A stretch of DNA of 64,000 nucleotides from an uncultured Alphaproteobacteria bacterium (GCA_902611605.1 CACMAH010000007.1:1-64000); one strand, 5' to 3'. Numbered from the stretch's first letter, positions 1 to 7,940 are shown. Numbers and translations are program-made. The notes: a model not told the origin generated them from the sequence alone.

Positions 1-43
1 ATCGTTCACTGTGGTAATTTATTAATTTTATCATGAGTTTCAT
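1..43 (-). CDS. possible start of a gene leaving the window (partial)
   Basis: Reading leftwards from an ATG at 43-41, 14 codons run to the window edge without a stop. A purine-rich AAGG lies directly upstream, better spaced for a second in-frame ATG at 34-32. The fragment is too short to recognise and could be chance. It would be divergent from the YbaK-type gene. Confidence 0.2.
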   Translation of the reverse strand, partial: MKLMIKLINYHSER

Positions 44-124
44 ACCTTGCAGAGTGATAGGTTAAACTTTTTTGTAAGTTTGCCTTTCTTTTAGAATAAT
101 TGAAAATTGTTTGAGTATTTGTAG

Positions 125-154
125 TTGGTAAACTAAAAATTAAGATATTATAAT
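125..154 (+). promoter_or_regulatory. candidate promoter of the ybaK-like gene
   Basis: A perfect TATAAT at 149-154 is preceded by TTGGTA at 125-130 with 18 bp between them, about 40 bp before the ATG at 196. Such matches are common by chance in AT-rich DNA, so support is modest. Confidence 0.35.
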
Positions 155-195
155 TTAATGAAAAAACTATAATCAATCATTTTAATATTTGAAAT

Positions 196-693
196 ATGAG
201 TAATTTAGAAAAGAAAACAGTAAGAAAAGTTTCTGATTTTCTTAAGAATATCTGTCATACTGAAATGGTGATTGAATTATCTGAAACTGCAAGAACAGCG
301 CAAGATGCTGCAAATGCTCTACAAGTTCCTGTGGGTGCAATTGTTAAGTCTCTATTGTTTATTATTAATAATGATAACAAAGAAATCCCAGTCGTTACCT
401 TAATAGCAGGTGATAAGAAATGTAGAATAGAATTAATATCTAAAGTTTTAGGTGTTAGTGGAACTGTAAGAAGACCTAATGCTGAAGAAGTAAAAAAAAT
501 TACTGGATATTCCATTGGGGGAGTTTCTCCTATTGGATTATCCAAAAGTATAAAATTGATAATTGATACTTCACTTAGGAGATTTGACAAAATTTGGTCT
601 GCAGCAGGACATCCTCATTGTGTTTTTTCTGCTTCTTTCTCTCAATTAAAGGATATAACTTGTGCTTTGGAGACCGAAAAATTAACAGAATAA
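196..693 (+). CDS. YbaK/EbsC-type aminoacyl-tRNA deacylase
   Basis: A 165-residue single-domain protein of the YbaK/ProX/INS editing family, which hydrolyses mischarged tRNA in trans (for example Cys-tRNAPro or Ala-tRNAPro) in the cytoplasm. Family marks are AQDAANALQVPVGAIVKSL (about 34-52) carrying the conserved Lys, a GDKK segment near 72, the glycine-rich GYSIGGVSPIGL (about 104-115), and a C-terminal AAGHPHCVFSASFSQL in the usual AG...L position. Length is normal for a free-standing editing domain. The next gene runs convergently. Which tRNA is edited cannot be told from sequence alone. Confidence 0.9.
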   Translation: MSNLEKKTVRKVSDFLKNICHTEMVIELSETARTAQDAANALQVPVGAIVKSLLFIINNDNKEIPVVTLIAGDKKCRIELISKVLGVSGTVRRPNAEEVKKITGYSIGGVSPIGLSKSIKLIIDTSLRRFDKIWSAAGHPHCVFSASFSQLKDITCALETEKLTE

Positions 694-742
694 AAAACTA
701 TATAGCATCATAATGATGCGAATAAGACTTTGGTCAATATTC

Positions 743-1105
743 TTAATAGCAGAGAACACTATCCGATTTAATTGACTCTTCAATTAGTTTATCAGGCATT
801 GCAAACTCTGCTTTATATCCATCTAGAAGTGTTTCATCGTAACCCCTTGCTTTAGCAGACATTCCTGAGACAAATATGGCAACATTTGTATTCTTTAAAT
901 TTTCAAGATGTTCGTGTAAATCTCCAGTTCCTTGACCAACTATTTCACCAGCACTTTTGCAATTCAGTATATTTACTCCATCTGCCGCGAGAAAAAGTGT
1001 TACTTCGTGCCCTTTTTTTTCTGCAGCAAGGGCAATCATCAAACCTAATGTTACTTTATTTTTGAATTCTAAATCGCTGTGAATATGAACCAGTAATTTT
1101 GACAT
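743..1105 (-). CDS. DsrE/DsrF-like family protein
   Basis: A 120-residue protein with the DsrE-like alpha/beta fold signature: N-terminal strand MSKLLVHIHSD, a helix with GLMIALAAEKKGHEVTLFL, and FLAADGVNIL followed by a loop ending in AIFVSGMSAKARG. The family includes sulfur-relay and uncharacterised small cytoplasmic proteins. One Cys (about 49) lies in the region after the third strand, and another is near the C-terminus (LCY). No sulfur genes lie beside it, so a sulfur-transfer role is not supported by context. It stands alone, convergent with the ybaK-like gene. Confidence 0.75.
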   Translation of the reverse strand: MSKLLVHIHSDLEFKNKVTLGLMIALAAEKKGHEVTLFLAADGVNILNCKSAGEIVGQGTGDLHEHLENLKNTNVAIFVSGMSAKARGYDETLLDGYKAEFAMPDKLIEESIKSDSVLCY

Positions 1106-1188
1106 TTATTTCTCCTTTATTGATTCATTAGATGATAATAATCATGTAATGGATCTGTTCCAGTTTCTTCATTTTTTTTATTTGACCT

Positions 1189-1476
1189 TTATATCATTAT
1201 AGAACCTATTCTATCTGAGTACTTTTCTTTGTATTCCTCATAATATTTCATAGCATTATTAATTACTTCCCACTTTTCATAACTATTTCTACAATAATCC
1301 TCTTCCCACCAGAATAATCCATTAATTAAAAAACAAAAGTTCCATTTATTCTGTGTTAAACGAAAGTACTGTCTTGCACTCACAGTTTGATTATTCTTCC
1401 CACCAAAGAGAGTATTGACAAAGATACTAAAACTTATGGAAACTCTTCCAAACCATTTTCCGATTTTTTGAAACAT
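1189..1476 (-). CDS. small unknown protein with NQT-SAR and FWWEEDYC motifs
   Basis: A 95-residue ORF with coding-like composition: an amphipathic N-terminus (GKWFGRVSISFSIFVNTLFGG), then NQTVSARQYFRL, a Trp/Phe-rich segment FLINGLFWWEEDYCRNSYE, and a charged C-terminus. The combination NQT-x-SAR ... FxW...HC/YC-x-x-S recalls small proteins in phage and prophage genomes, but I recall this only loosely and would not assign a function. No other phage gene is nearby. It has no signal peptide in the classical sense. A minus-strand terminator lies just upstream at 1511-1547, so it needs its own promoter at about 1480-1510. Confidence 0.55.
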   Translation of the reverse strand: MFQKIGKWFGRVSISFSIFVNTLFGGKNNQTVSARQYFRLTQNKWNFCFLINGLFWWEEDYCRNSYEKWEVINNAMKYYEEYKEKYSDRIGSIMI

Positions 1477-1510
1477 TATTTATACTCCCTTATCATCTTT
1501 GTCTTCAAAC

Positions 1511-1547
1511 AAAAAAGTCAGAACAAAAGAGAAGTTGTTCCGACTTT
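1511..1547 (-). terminator. intrinsic terminator on the minus strand
   Basis: A 13-bp stem with one mismatch (1514-1526 with 1535-1547) and an 8-nt loop. Read on the minus strand it is followed by a T-rich run (complement of 1508-1516). It would end a minus-strand transcript that starts somewhere in 1548-2098, where no protein gene is recognised. Confidence 0.6.
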
Positions 1548-1829
1548 AATCATTAAGATAGAGTTTTATTTGGTGTTAGTTTCTTTTATAATTTTTTAGA
1601 TTCGATATATTTAAAATACACCTAAGTTTTGTCAAAAGTATTACAAAATAATGACAAAAATATAATTAATCTGATTTCTAATTTCCAGTTCTTCTTATTT
1701 TTCTCATCATGCATCAAAATACTTGTAGTTTGATTTTTCGGATTTGGATTTTGAATAATTTTTGAATTTAGTTTAAGACCAGACTTAGTAACTTCACTTA
1801 TTAAAGTATTCTATAGCAGGGATAATGTA

Positions 1830-1898
1830 AGCCTTTGGATTATCTCTGACGAATAAGAGATCCATAGAATCCAAAGGCTATGCTCAAAGATTGCATAG
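1830..1898. ncRNA. candidate structured RNA or DNA hairpin pair
   Basis: A perfect 12-bp outer stem (AGCCTTTGGATT, 1830-1841, with 1868-1879) encloses a perfect 6-bp inner stem (ATCTCT, 1842-1847, with 1856-1861), leaving an 8-nt loop and a 6-nt one-sided bulge (1862-1867). A second 6-bp stem (CTATGC, 1878-1883, with 1893-1898) follows at once. No T-run follows on either strand, so it is not a simple terminator. Either strand could fold; no RNA family was recognised. Confidence 0.4.
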
Positions 1899-2004
1899 GT
1901 AATGCCAAAATATTTATTTAGCAGAAATTATTTCACATTCCTGTAATAAAATTTTCACATCTTTATGTAGTAATAATAAAATATAATAAGGTTTATCTTA
2001 ACCA

Positions 2005-2084
2005 AAACGCCTTACAAAAATCTTTGGAAATTTCTATGACTTTATTACAAAGTTCCTCTGTTTAAACGCCTAGATTTTCCAAAG
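2005..2084. repeat. paired repeats upstream of the MerR gene
   Basis: Two copies of AAACGCCT (2005-2012 and 2064-2071), each followed within about 10-15 bp by an arm of a 9-bp inverted repeat (CTTTGGAAA 2022-2030; TTTCCAAAG 2076-2084). The second arm ends 15 bp before the MerR ATG. It could be an operator or a leader hairpin of the MerR gene. It does not have the single-spacer layout of a classical MerR promoter. Confidence 0.4.
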
Positions 2085-2098
2085 GTTGAGGTCACACT

Positions 2099-2494
2099 AT
2101 GAATAAAATAACTGTAGAATTTAGATCAATTAAAGAGATGTGTGACCTATATAAAGTTACACCAAGAACACTAAGATTTTATGAATTTATGGAGTTACTT
2201 TTTCCAATTAGAGAAGGAAAAAGAAGACTATTTACAAGAAGGGACCAAGCTAGATTAAAATTAATTTTACAAGGTAAGCGTTTTGGATTTTCTTTGGAAG
2301 AAATCAGACAACTTCTAAATCTATATGATATAGGTGACCAACAAAAAACTCAATTATTAAAAACTTATGAACTTGCAAACGAGAGACTTAAAGTAATGAT
2401 GAACCAAAAAGAAGAACTAGAGTCAGCTATTGAAGATTTGAAAAAAATGTTAAAATGGGGAGGAGAGGTTTTGGCATCAAAAGGAGTGATGTAA
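2099..2494 (+). CDS. MerR-family transcriptional regulator
   Basis: 131 residues. The N-terminal winged helix-turn-helix is clear: MCDLYKVTPRTLRFYEFMELL (about 14-34) with the family RTLRFYE motif, then RRLFTRRDQARLKLILQGKRFGFSLEEIRQLL. A long C-terminal helix (about 80-115) forms the usual dimer coiled coil. There is no Cys pair or large effector domain, so it is not a metal sensor of the CueR/ZntR type; similar short MerR proteins in alphaproteobacteria sit near acyl-CoA metabolism genes. No obvious target lies next to it. The upstream 100 bp carry inverted and direct repeats that may be its own operator. Confidence 0.85.
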   Translation: MNKITVEFRSIKEMCDLYKVTPRTLRFYEFMELLFPIREGKRRLFTRRDQARLKLILQGKRFGFSLEEIRQLLNLYDIGDQQKTQLLKTYELANERLKVMMNQKEELESAIEDLKKMLKWGGEVLASKGVM

Positions 2495-2691
2495 CTCTCC
2501 TAAGTAATCCTAGAGTTATACATAGCACATATCTTTATAGGCGCTTACAATCTTCAATGCAATGTGACCGCTTTTGTGCACTATAGAAGATAAGGTCTAT
2601 TAATCGCTTTTAGCTTTCTTTCAGATTAAGATGATGCAAAACTTCAGATTTGTTTCAAGAATTGGATTCTGTTCTGGGAAAGGAAATTATA

Positions 2692-3306
2692 ATGGTTAAG
2701 TTAAGTAAAGATAAACCCCTGATTCATAATGAGTGCGAAATTAATGAAACTTCTTTTGGAAAATATGTAGAAATAGGATATGGAAGTAGACTTAACAATT
2801 GTACAATTGGAGATTATTCTTATTGTGATAGGTATACAGATATAGCCAATTCAAAAATTGGTAAATTTTCTAATATTGCAAGTTTTGTTCGGATAGGACC
2901 AACTGATCATCCAATGGAAAAAGCGAGTCTTCACCATTTTTTATATCGATCTTCTGATTATTGGGATGATAGTAAACATGATGATAGTTTTTTTATACAA
3001 AGAAAATCTAAAGTTACTGAAATTGGGCATGATACCTGGATCGGGCATGGTGCAATTATCAAACCTCAACTCAAAATAGGAACTGGAGCTGTGGTGGGTG
3101 CAGGATCAGTAGTAACAAAAAATGTAAAACCTTATACTATTGTGGCTGGAGTGCCAGCAAAACCAATTAAAAAAAGATTTAGTGAAAATATAATTGAAAA
3201 GCTTTTATATCTGTCCTGGTGGAACTGGAGTCATTCAAAAATTAGATTAGCTTTAGATGATTTTAGAAATGATAATATTGAAAACTTTTTAGATAAATAT
3301 TCATAA
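2692..3306 (+). CDS. phosphonate-type hexapeptide-repeat acyltransferase
   Basis: 204 residues from an ATG at 2692, preferred to an upstream TTG at 2650 because a purine-rich GGAAAGGAA stands just before it. Left-handed beta-helix hexapeptide repeats run through IGYGSRLNNCTIGDYSYCD and IGHDTWIGHGAIIKP...VGAGSVVTKNV, ending in PYTIVAGVPAKPIKKRF. The IGPTDHPMEKASLHHFLYRS segment and C-terminal LSWWNW match my memory of the transferase family found in C-P lyase loci (TIGR03308). Acyl donor and acceptor are unknown; acetylation of an aminophosphonate or of a C-P lyase product is plausible. It sits at the left edge of the phosphonate region, separate from phnG by 10 kb. Confidence 0.85.
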   Translation: MVKLSKDKPLIHNECEINETSFGKYVEIGYGSRLNNCTIGDYSYCDRYTDIANSKIGKFSNIASFVRIGPTDHPMEKASLHHFLYRSSDYWDDSKHDDSFFIQRKSKVTEIGHDTWIGHGAIIKPQLKIGTGAVVGAGSVVTKNVKPYTIVAGVPAKPIKKRFSENIIEKLLYLSWWNWSHSKIRLALDDFRNDNIENFLDKYS

Positions 3307-3481
3307 TCTAATAAAAAAAATAATAAAGAAAAGTATAACTAAATCCATTATCAAAGAAAAATAACAGAATTTATATATAAAAACAGTTACTTAAAATAAA
3401 AAAAAAATTAAACATTTTGTTATATTTTATACATTTTTTTTTTTAAAAATAATTATTAGTTTTTATTTTTTCGTTTTTAAA

Positions 3482-4633
3482 ATGTCTGGAATTTTTCTCA
3501 AAAAGATTAATAAATCATTTGGAAATACCTTAGTATTAAATAATGTAGATTTAGAAATCTATGAAGGTGAATTTTTAACTTTAGTAGGACCATCTGGCTG
3601 TGGAAAATCTACTCTATTAAGAATACTTGCAGGATTAGAAAGCTCTGATAGTGGTGAGGTTTTTATTGGAGGAGCTGATATGACTAAGGTAAAACCCGCT
3701 GATAGAAATTTGGCCATGGTATTCCAATCATACGCTCTCTATCCTCATTTAACAGTTTCAGAAAATATGCTTACTCCTCTCAAACTTAGACATTTAAGCA
3801 CTTTAGAAAGATTTCCTTTAATAGGTCCATTTATTTCAAGAGAAAAAAGAAATGAATTAACAGAAAGAGTAAGAAAGACTGCTAAAATTTTAAAACTAGA
3901 ATCTTTTTTAAAAAGAAAACCTGGGCAGTTATCTGGCGGTCAGAGACAAAGAGCTGCACTTGGTAGAGCAATGGTTAGAAATCCTGTTGGATTTTTAATG
4001 GATGAGCCACTTTCAAATCTTGATGCTGCTTTAAGAGTTCATATGAGATCTGAACTATCTGAACTACATAAAGCATTAGGTTCAACATTTGTATATGTTA
4101 CACATGATCAAGCAGAAGCTCTAACTATGTCAAATCGTTTAGCTGTTATGATGGACGGTAATATACTACAATTAGGGAAACCAAGAGAAATTTATGAAAA
4201 ACCATCGGATATTAGAGTTGCTGAGTTTATTGGATCTCCCAAAATTAATATTTTTTCTTGTAATGTAATAAAATCTAATCAGGTAGAGATCTGTGGATTT
4301 AAAATTCAAGGAAATTTTCAACATTTCATGGATAAAAAAATATCTATTGGTATTAGACCAGAGCACTTATCACTAACAAATGACAGAAATTGCATTAAAG
4401 GAATAATCAAGCATAGAGAGAATTTAGGTTCTGATTTTTTTATGCATGTAGAATCTCCAAATATTGAAAAAAGAATAATATTAAGAGTATCACCTGAAGA
4501 AGCATTAAATTTACAAGTAGATGCCAAAGTCAACTTCAATTTTTCACAAAAATACGCTCTATTTTTTAATTCAGCAGGTAAGCGAGTTGAAGTCTTTGAT
4601 CCAAATAATATTACCAACAAGAAAATAGCATGA
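3482..4633 (+). CDS. ABC importer ATPase, UgpC/MalK type
   Basis: 383 residues. Walker A GPSGCGKST (36-44), signature LSGGQRQR, Walker B FLMDEPLSNLD, and switch His in THDQAEAL, followed by a C-terminal TOBE-type domain with IGIRPEHL, as in UgpC/MalK/MsmK. An insert of about 18 residues (LSTLERFPLIGPFISREK) lies between the Q-loop and the signature, in the helical subdomain that contacts the permeases. Its stop overlaps the next gene's start by four bases, so it is the first gene of ATPase-permease-permease-binding protein. The UgpB-like partner and the phosphonate genes downstream suggest a phosphorus-containing ester as cargo (inference). Confidence 0.9.
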   Translation: MSGIFLKKINKSFGNTLVLNNVDLEIYEGEFLTLVGPSGCGKSTLLRILAGLESSDSGEVFIGGADMTKVKPADRNLAMVFQSYALYPHLTVSENMLTPLKLRHLSTLERFPLIGPFISREKRNELTERVRKTAKILKLESFLKRKPGQLSGGQRQRAALGRAMVRNPVGFLMDEPLSNLDAALRVHMRSELSELHKALGSTFVYVTHDQAEALTMSNRLAVMMDGNILQLGKPREIYEKPSDIRVAEFIGSPKINIFSCNVIKSNQVEICGFKIQGNFQHFMDKKISIGIRPEHLSLTNDRNCIKGIIKHRENLGSDFFMHVESPNIEKRIILRVSPEEALNLQVDAKVNFNFSQKYALFFNSAGKRVEVFDPNNITNKKIA

Positions 4634-5592
4634 ATTCAGTTCATAAATCCGCTTACTGGTTTTTAGCACCAGCTATTATTTTGATGATTATTATCTTTGG
4701 GATACCCATAATTATGGCTTTGGGACTGAGTTTAACAGATTACTCCCTAGGGAACCCTGGGGCAAATTTTGTGGGACTGGATAATTATGAAAAAATTTTT
4801 ACAAGATCATCTTACGAAAAAATGTTTGGTGCAACTTTTCGCTATGTCTTGGTAGTAGTACCTTTAACCGTAGGTTTAGGTCTTGGTGCTGCATTATTAA
4901 TTAATTCTATCACTCGATTTGGAGATCTATACAAAACAATATATTTTCTACCTGTAATGGCTACTTTAATGGCAATGGCTATTGTATGGCAAATCATGCT
5001 ACACCCTTCTATTGGAGAAATAAACAGGTTTTTACAATCAGGCTGTGAAATTGGTTGGCTTAAAAATTTACTAACTTTATCTTTTTTAGGTTTTGAAAAA
5101 ATGGATACCTGGTTCGGTAGATCATGCGAAGACGGCATGCCTAATTGGCTTGGTGATAAAGATTATGCCATTTGGGTTGTTTGCTTTATAGGGGTTTGGC
5201 AAGGTTTTGGTTTTAATATGGTTCTTTATCTTGCTGGTCTTACAAGTGTTTCTAGAGAGTTATATATGGCTGCAGAAATGGATGGAGCCAAAAGTAGTTG
5301 GGAAAGATTTAGATTAGTCACTTGGCCTGCTTTAGGACCAACAACTGTTTTTGTAGTTACAATCTCATGCATAAAAGCATTTCAAGTATTTGATATAGTT
5401 GAAGCATTTTGGACTAGGGGAGCTGGTCCTTCCAAAACAGCTTATGTAATGATGTATGCAATTTTCGAAAAAGGAATAAAACAAAACTTAATAGGAATAG
5501 GTGCTTCAATAACAATTATTTTTTTAATTTTTGTAATGATGATTACTCTGGTTCAAAGATATTTAGTGGAAAAAAGGGTTCACTATTCATGA
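4630..5592 (+). CDS. ABC importer permease, UgpA/MalF type
   Basis: 320 residues with six predicted membrane helices and the cytoplasmic EAA loop MAAEMDGAKSSWERFRLVTWP (about 213-233; E-x-DGA). The segment between the third and fourth helices is enlarged by some 40 residues (about 137-178), with Cys near 138 and 162 and many Trp, Gly and Asp residues; typical UgpA/MalF proteins are shorter here. This would lie outside the membrane and could contact the binding protein. Translationally coupled at both ends by ATGA overlaps. Confidence 0.88.
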   Translation: MNSVHKSAYWFLAPAIILMIIIFGIPIIMALGLSLTDYSLGNPGANFVGLDNYEKIFTRSSYEKMFGATFRYVLVVVPLTVGLGLGAALLINSITRFGDLYKTIYFLPVMATLMAMAIVWQIMLHPSIGEINRFLQSGCEIGWLKNLLTLSFLGFEKMDTWFGRSCEDGMPNWLGDKDYAIWVVCFIGVWQGFGFNMVLYLAGLTSVSRELYMAAEMDGAKSSWERFRLVTWPALGPTTVFVVTISCIKAFQVFDIVEAFWTRGAGPSKTAYVMMYAIFEKGIKQNLIGIGASITIIFLIFVMMITLVQRYLVEKRVHYS

Positions 5593-6563
5593 ACTTTTCT
5601 ATTGGACAAACAATAAAACACGCCATTCTTATTTTGGGAGCGCTCATTGTAATAGCCCCTTTTTATACTATGGTTAGTTATTCCTTTAAGTCACAACGTG
5701 AAATAGAAACAGGAGCTGATACGGGATTTTTCGGATCACAGGAGGTCATTATTGATGAGTTTTGTGTTCATCGAGGACAACCAGAGAGAGAAGAAGTAAA
5801 AGATACATTAGAGCTATATCCTGAAAAAACTGAAAGAGATGTTTATAATATCTTACTTGATGAAGTTAAAAAGAACTGTACAAAAAAGCCTGTTTTTTTT
5901 AATTATCAATCTGCTTTTACTTTTGCACCACTTTTAAGATACTTGCTAAATGGTGTTATAGTAACTGTTTCTATATTTCTTATTCAAGTAATTGTTGCTC
6001 TTCCAGCAGCCTATGCATTAGCTAAATTAAGATTTTGGGGAAGGGACTTTGCATTTTCATTAGTGCTATTTTGTTTGTTAATCCCAGTTCATGCAATAGC
6101 CCTTCCCTTATATATAATGTTAGCAAAAGTGGGACTTACGAATACATATGCAGCTTTAATTATTCCATGGACAATTTCAGTTTTTGGAATTTTTTTAATG
6201 AGACAATTTTTTATGACAGTCCCTGATGACCTTATAGATGCTGGTCGAATGGATGGGATGTCAGAATTTTCTATCATTTGGAAAGTAATGCTACCAACAG
6301 CAATACCTGCTCTATTAGCCTTTGCTATTTTTTCTGTTGTAGCCCATTGGAATGATTATTTCTGGCCTAGAGTTGTTATAACTGGAGAAAGAAACTTATT
6401 TACCCCTCCAATTGGAATGAGAGAATATAGAGCCGACTCTGATGGAACTTTTTATGGACCAATAATGGCAGTTTCAACAGTTATAGTTACACCATTAATT
6501 GTAGCGTTTATGCTCGCACAAAAGAGATTTATTGAAGGAATTACTTTAAGTGGAATGAAATGA
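5589..6563 (+). CDS. ABC importer permease, UgpE/MalG type
   Basis: 324 residues, six helices, EAA loop LIDAGRMDGMSEFSIIWKV in the second half and a typical C-terminal GITLSGMK. After the first helix there is an unusually long, charged extracytoplasmic segment (about 40-105) with two Cys residues (in DEFCVHRG and KKNCTKK); the canonical loop is roughly half that. Both permeases carry such enlarged loops, which points to a distinct subgroup rather than a random change. Partner of the preceding permease and the UgpB-like protein downstream. Confidence 0.88.
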   Translation: MNFSIGQTIKHAILILGALIVIAPFYTMVSYSFKSQREIETGADTGFFGSQEVIIDEFCVHRGQPEREEVKDTLELYPEKTERDVYNILLDEVKKNCTKKPVFFNYQSAFTFAPLLRYLLNGVIVTVSIFLIQVIVALPAAYALAKLRFWGRDFAFSLVLFCLLIPVHAIALPLYIMLAKVGLTNTYAALIIPWTISVFGIFLMRQFFMTVPDDLIDAGRMDGMSEFSIIWKVMLPTAIPALLAFAIFSVVAHWNDYFWPRVVITGERNLFTPPIGMREYRADSDGTFYGPIMAVSTVIVTPLIVAFMLAQKRFIEGITLSGMK

Positions 6564-6610
6564 AACTTAAATCACAAAATTCGATAAGTAAAAACTTATT
6601 GATGTTAACA

Positions 6611-6643
6611 GGGGTTCACAAAACTGTGAATTTTGTAAACCCC
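6611..6643 (+). promoter_or_regulatory. intercistronic hairpin before the binding-protein gene
   Basis: GGGGTTCACAAAA (6611-6623) pairs with 6631-6643 through 13 positions with one mismatch. A second perfect 6-bp stem, TTCACA (6615-6620) with TGTGAA (6625-6630), is mutually exclusive with part of it. No T-run follows. It lies 24 bp before the start of the binding-protein gene, where hairpins often stabilise an abundant downstream message. Confidence 0.5.
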
Positions 6644-6666
6644 ATAACCAAAAAAGAGGACATACA

Positions 6667-7926
6667 ATGAAAACAAAATATTTATCCACTCTTCTGGTAG
6701 CTCTTCTTACTCTACCAGGAAGCTTATTACAAGCAAAGGTAGTAGTAGAGTTTGCTTATCCTTATTCTCAATTATTTGATGTAACATATGAAAAAATTCT
6801 TCCTAAATTTTATGAAGCTCATCCAAACATTGAAATAAAAATGAGAGCTGCTTATGAAAATTATGAAGATGGAACCAATACTATTTTAAGAGAAGCAGTT
6901 GCAAATAAACTCCCAGATATCACCATGCAGGGTTTAAATAGACAAGCCATATTAGTTGAAAAAGGGATCGCTAAATCACTTGAACCATTCATAGCTAAAG
7001 AGGCTAATTTTTCAAAAGATGGTTATCATTCTGCAATGTTGAAATTATCAACTTTTGGAAATGATGTATATGGATTACCTTTCTCTATTTCATTACCAGT
7101 TGGTTACTACAATATGGATGTTATGGCTAAGGCTGGTGTTAAATCTGTAGATGATTTACCTAAGACATGGGAAGAAGTTATTGATGTTTGTGGAAAACTT
7201 ATGGATGCAGGCGTTAAAAACCCAATGTTTTGGGGATGGAATATAACTGGAAATTGGTTCTTACAAGCTCTTATGTGGAGCCAAGGACAAGGAGTAATGG
7301 AAAACGGAAAATTTATGATTGATACACCTGAAGGTTTGCAAGCACTTGAAACCATGAAATCTATTTTCAGAGGATGTAAAATGCCAAATCTTTCGACTTC
7401 AGATGGATCAACATTATTCACTTCTGGTGAAGCTGGAATGTTTTTCTGGTCAACATCTTCCGTAGCATCTGTGGAAAGAGCAAAGGCTGATTTTGATTTT
7501 AAAACCAATGAATATCCAGGTCTGATGTCTTCTGGTCCAATGGGATTACCAGCCGGAGGAAATGCTGCTATGATGGTAAGTCAATCCGACGATCCTGAAG
7601 TGATTGATGCTGCTTGGACTTGGTTAAAATTCATTACATCTGGTGAAGGTGCTGCAGACGTTGCTAGAACTACAGGATATATGCCTCCAAATCAGGCAGC
7701 AAATGAAATTATTCTCAAAGACTTCTATTCAGAAAATCCTAATAAAGCAACAGCTGTAAGACAGTTACCATTATTGAGCGATTGGCAAGCTTATCCAGGT
7801 GATAATGGTTTAGCTATTACTCAAGTGATCTATGATGCTATTGAAGGTATAGTAACAGGAGAATATGAGGATATGAAAGAACTTCAAGAGCAATTAGCCG
7901 AAGAAGTGGGAGATCTCCTTCCTTAG
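6667..7926 (+). CDS. UgpB-like extracellular solute-binding protein
   Basis: 419 residues with a signal peptide (MKTKYLSTLLVALLTLPGSLLQA, cleavage after about 23), so periplasmic. Family 1 binding-protein fold. Similarity to UgpB is strongest at the C-terminus: the stretch around VARTTGYMPPNQAANEI and DFYSENPNKATAVRQL follows the UgpB pattern of RxTGYxPxxxxA...FYxxNP. UgpB binds glycerophosphodiesters or glycerol-3-phosphate; with phosphonate genes downstream, a phosphonate ester is a reasonable alternative cargo (inference). Preceded by AAAGAGGA as ribosome site and followed by a strong terminator. Confidence 0.88.
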   Translation: MKTKYLSTLLVALLTLPGSLLQAKVVVEFAYPYSQLFDVTYEKILPKFYEAHPNIEIKMRAAYENYEDGTNTILREAVANKLPDITMQGLNRQAILVEKGIAKSLEPFIAKEANFSKDGYHSAMLKLSTFGNDVYGLPFSISLPVGYYNMDVMAKAGVKSVDDLPKTWEEVIDVCGKLMDAGVKNPMFWGWNITGNWFLQALMWSQGQGVMENGKFMIDTPEGLQALETMKSIFRGCKMPNLSTSDGSTLFTSGEAGMFFWSTSSVASVERAKADFDFKTNEYPGLMSSGPMGLPAGGNAAMMVSQSDDPEVIDAAWTWLKFITSGEGAADVARTTGYMPPNQAANEIILKDFYSENPNKATAVRQLPLLSDWQAYPGDNGLAITQVIYDAIEGIVTGEYEDMKELQEQLAEEVGDLLP

Positions 7927-7940
7927 TTTCTAATAAATAT

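Larger units (their letters stand above)
1548..2098. other. gene-free stretch with several inverted repeats
   Basis: No convincing gene was found. The stretch holds an 8-bp inverted repeat (1627-1634 / 1652-1659, TTTTGTCA type), a strong two-level hairpin (1830-1879), a second hairpin (1878-1898), and repeats near the MerR gene (2005-2084). On the minus strand a stop-to-stop frame of about 60 codons covers roughly 1630-1815; its only ATG lies late (30 codons to the stop) and no ribosome site is visible. It could hold an sRNA or the remains of a gene. Confidence 0.5.

Noticed and set aside
1830-1879. Integron attC or phage att site
   Set aside because: The stem lacks the RYYYAAC / GTTRRRY core ends, and no integrase gene is in the window.
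2650-2691. TTG start extending the hexapeptide transferase by 14 residues
   Set aside because: The extension is not part of the family, and the ATG at 2692 has a good purine-rich ribosome site.
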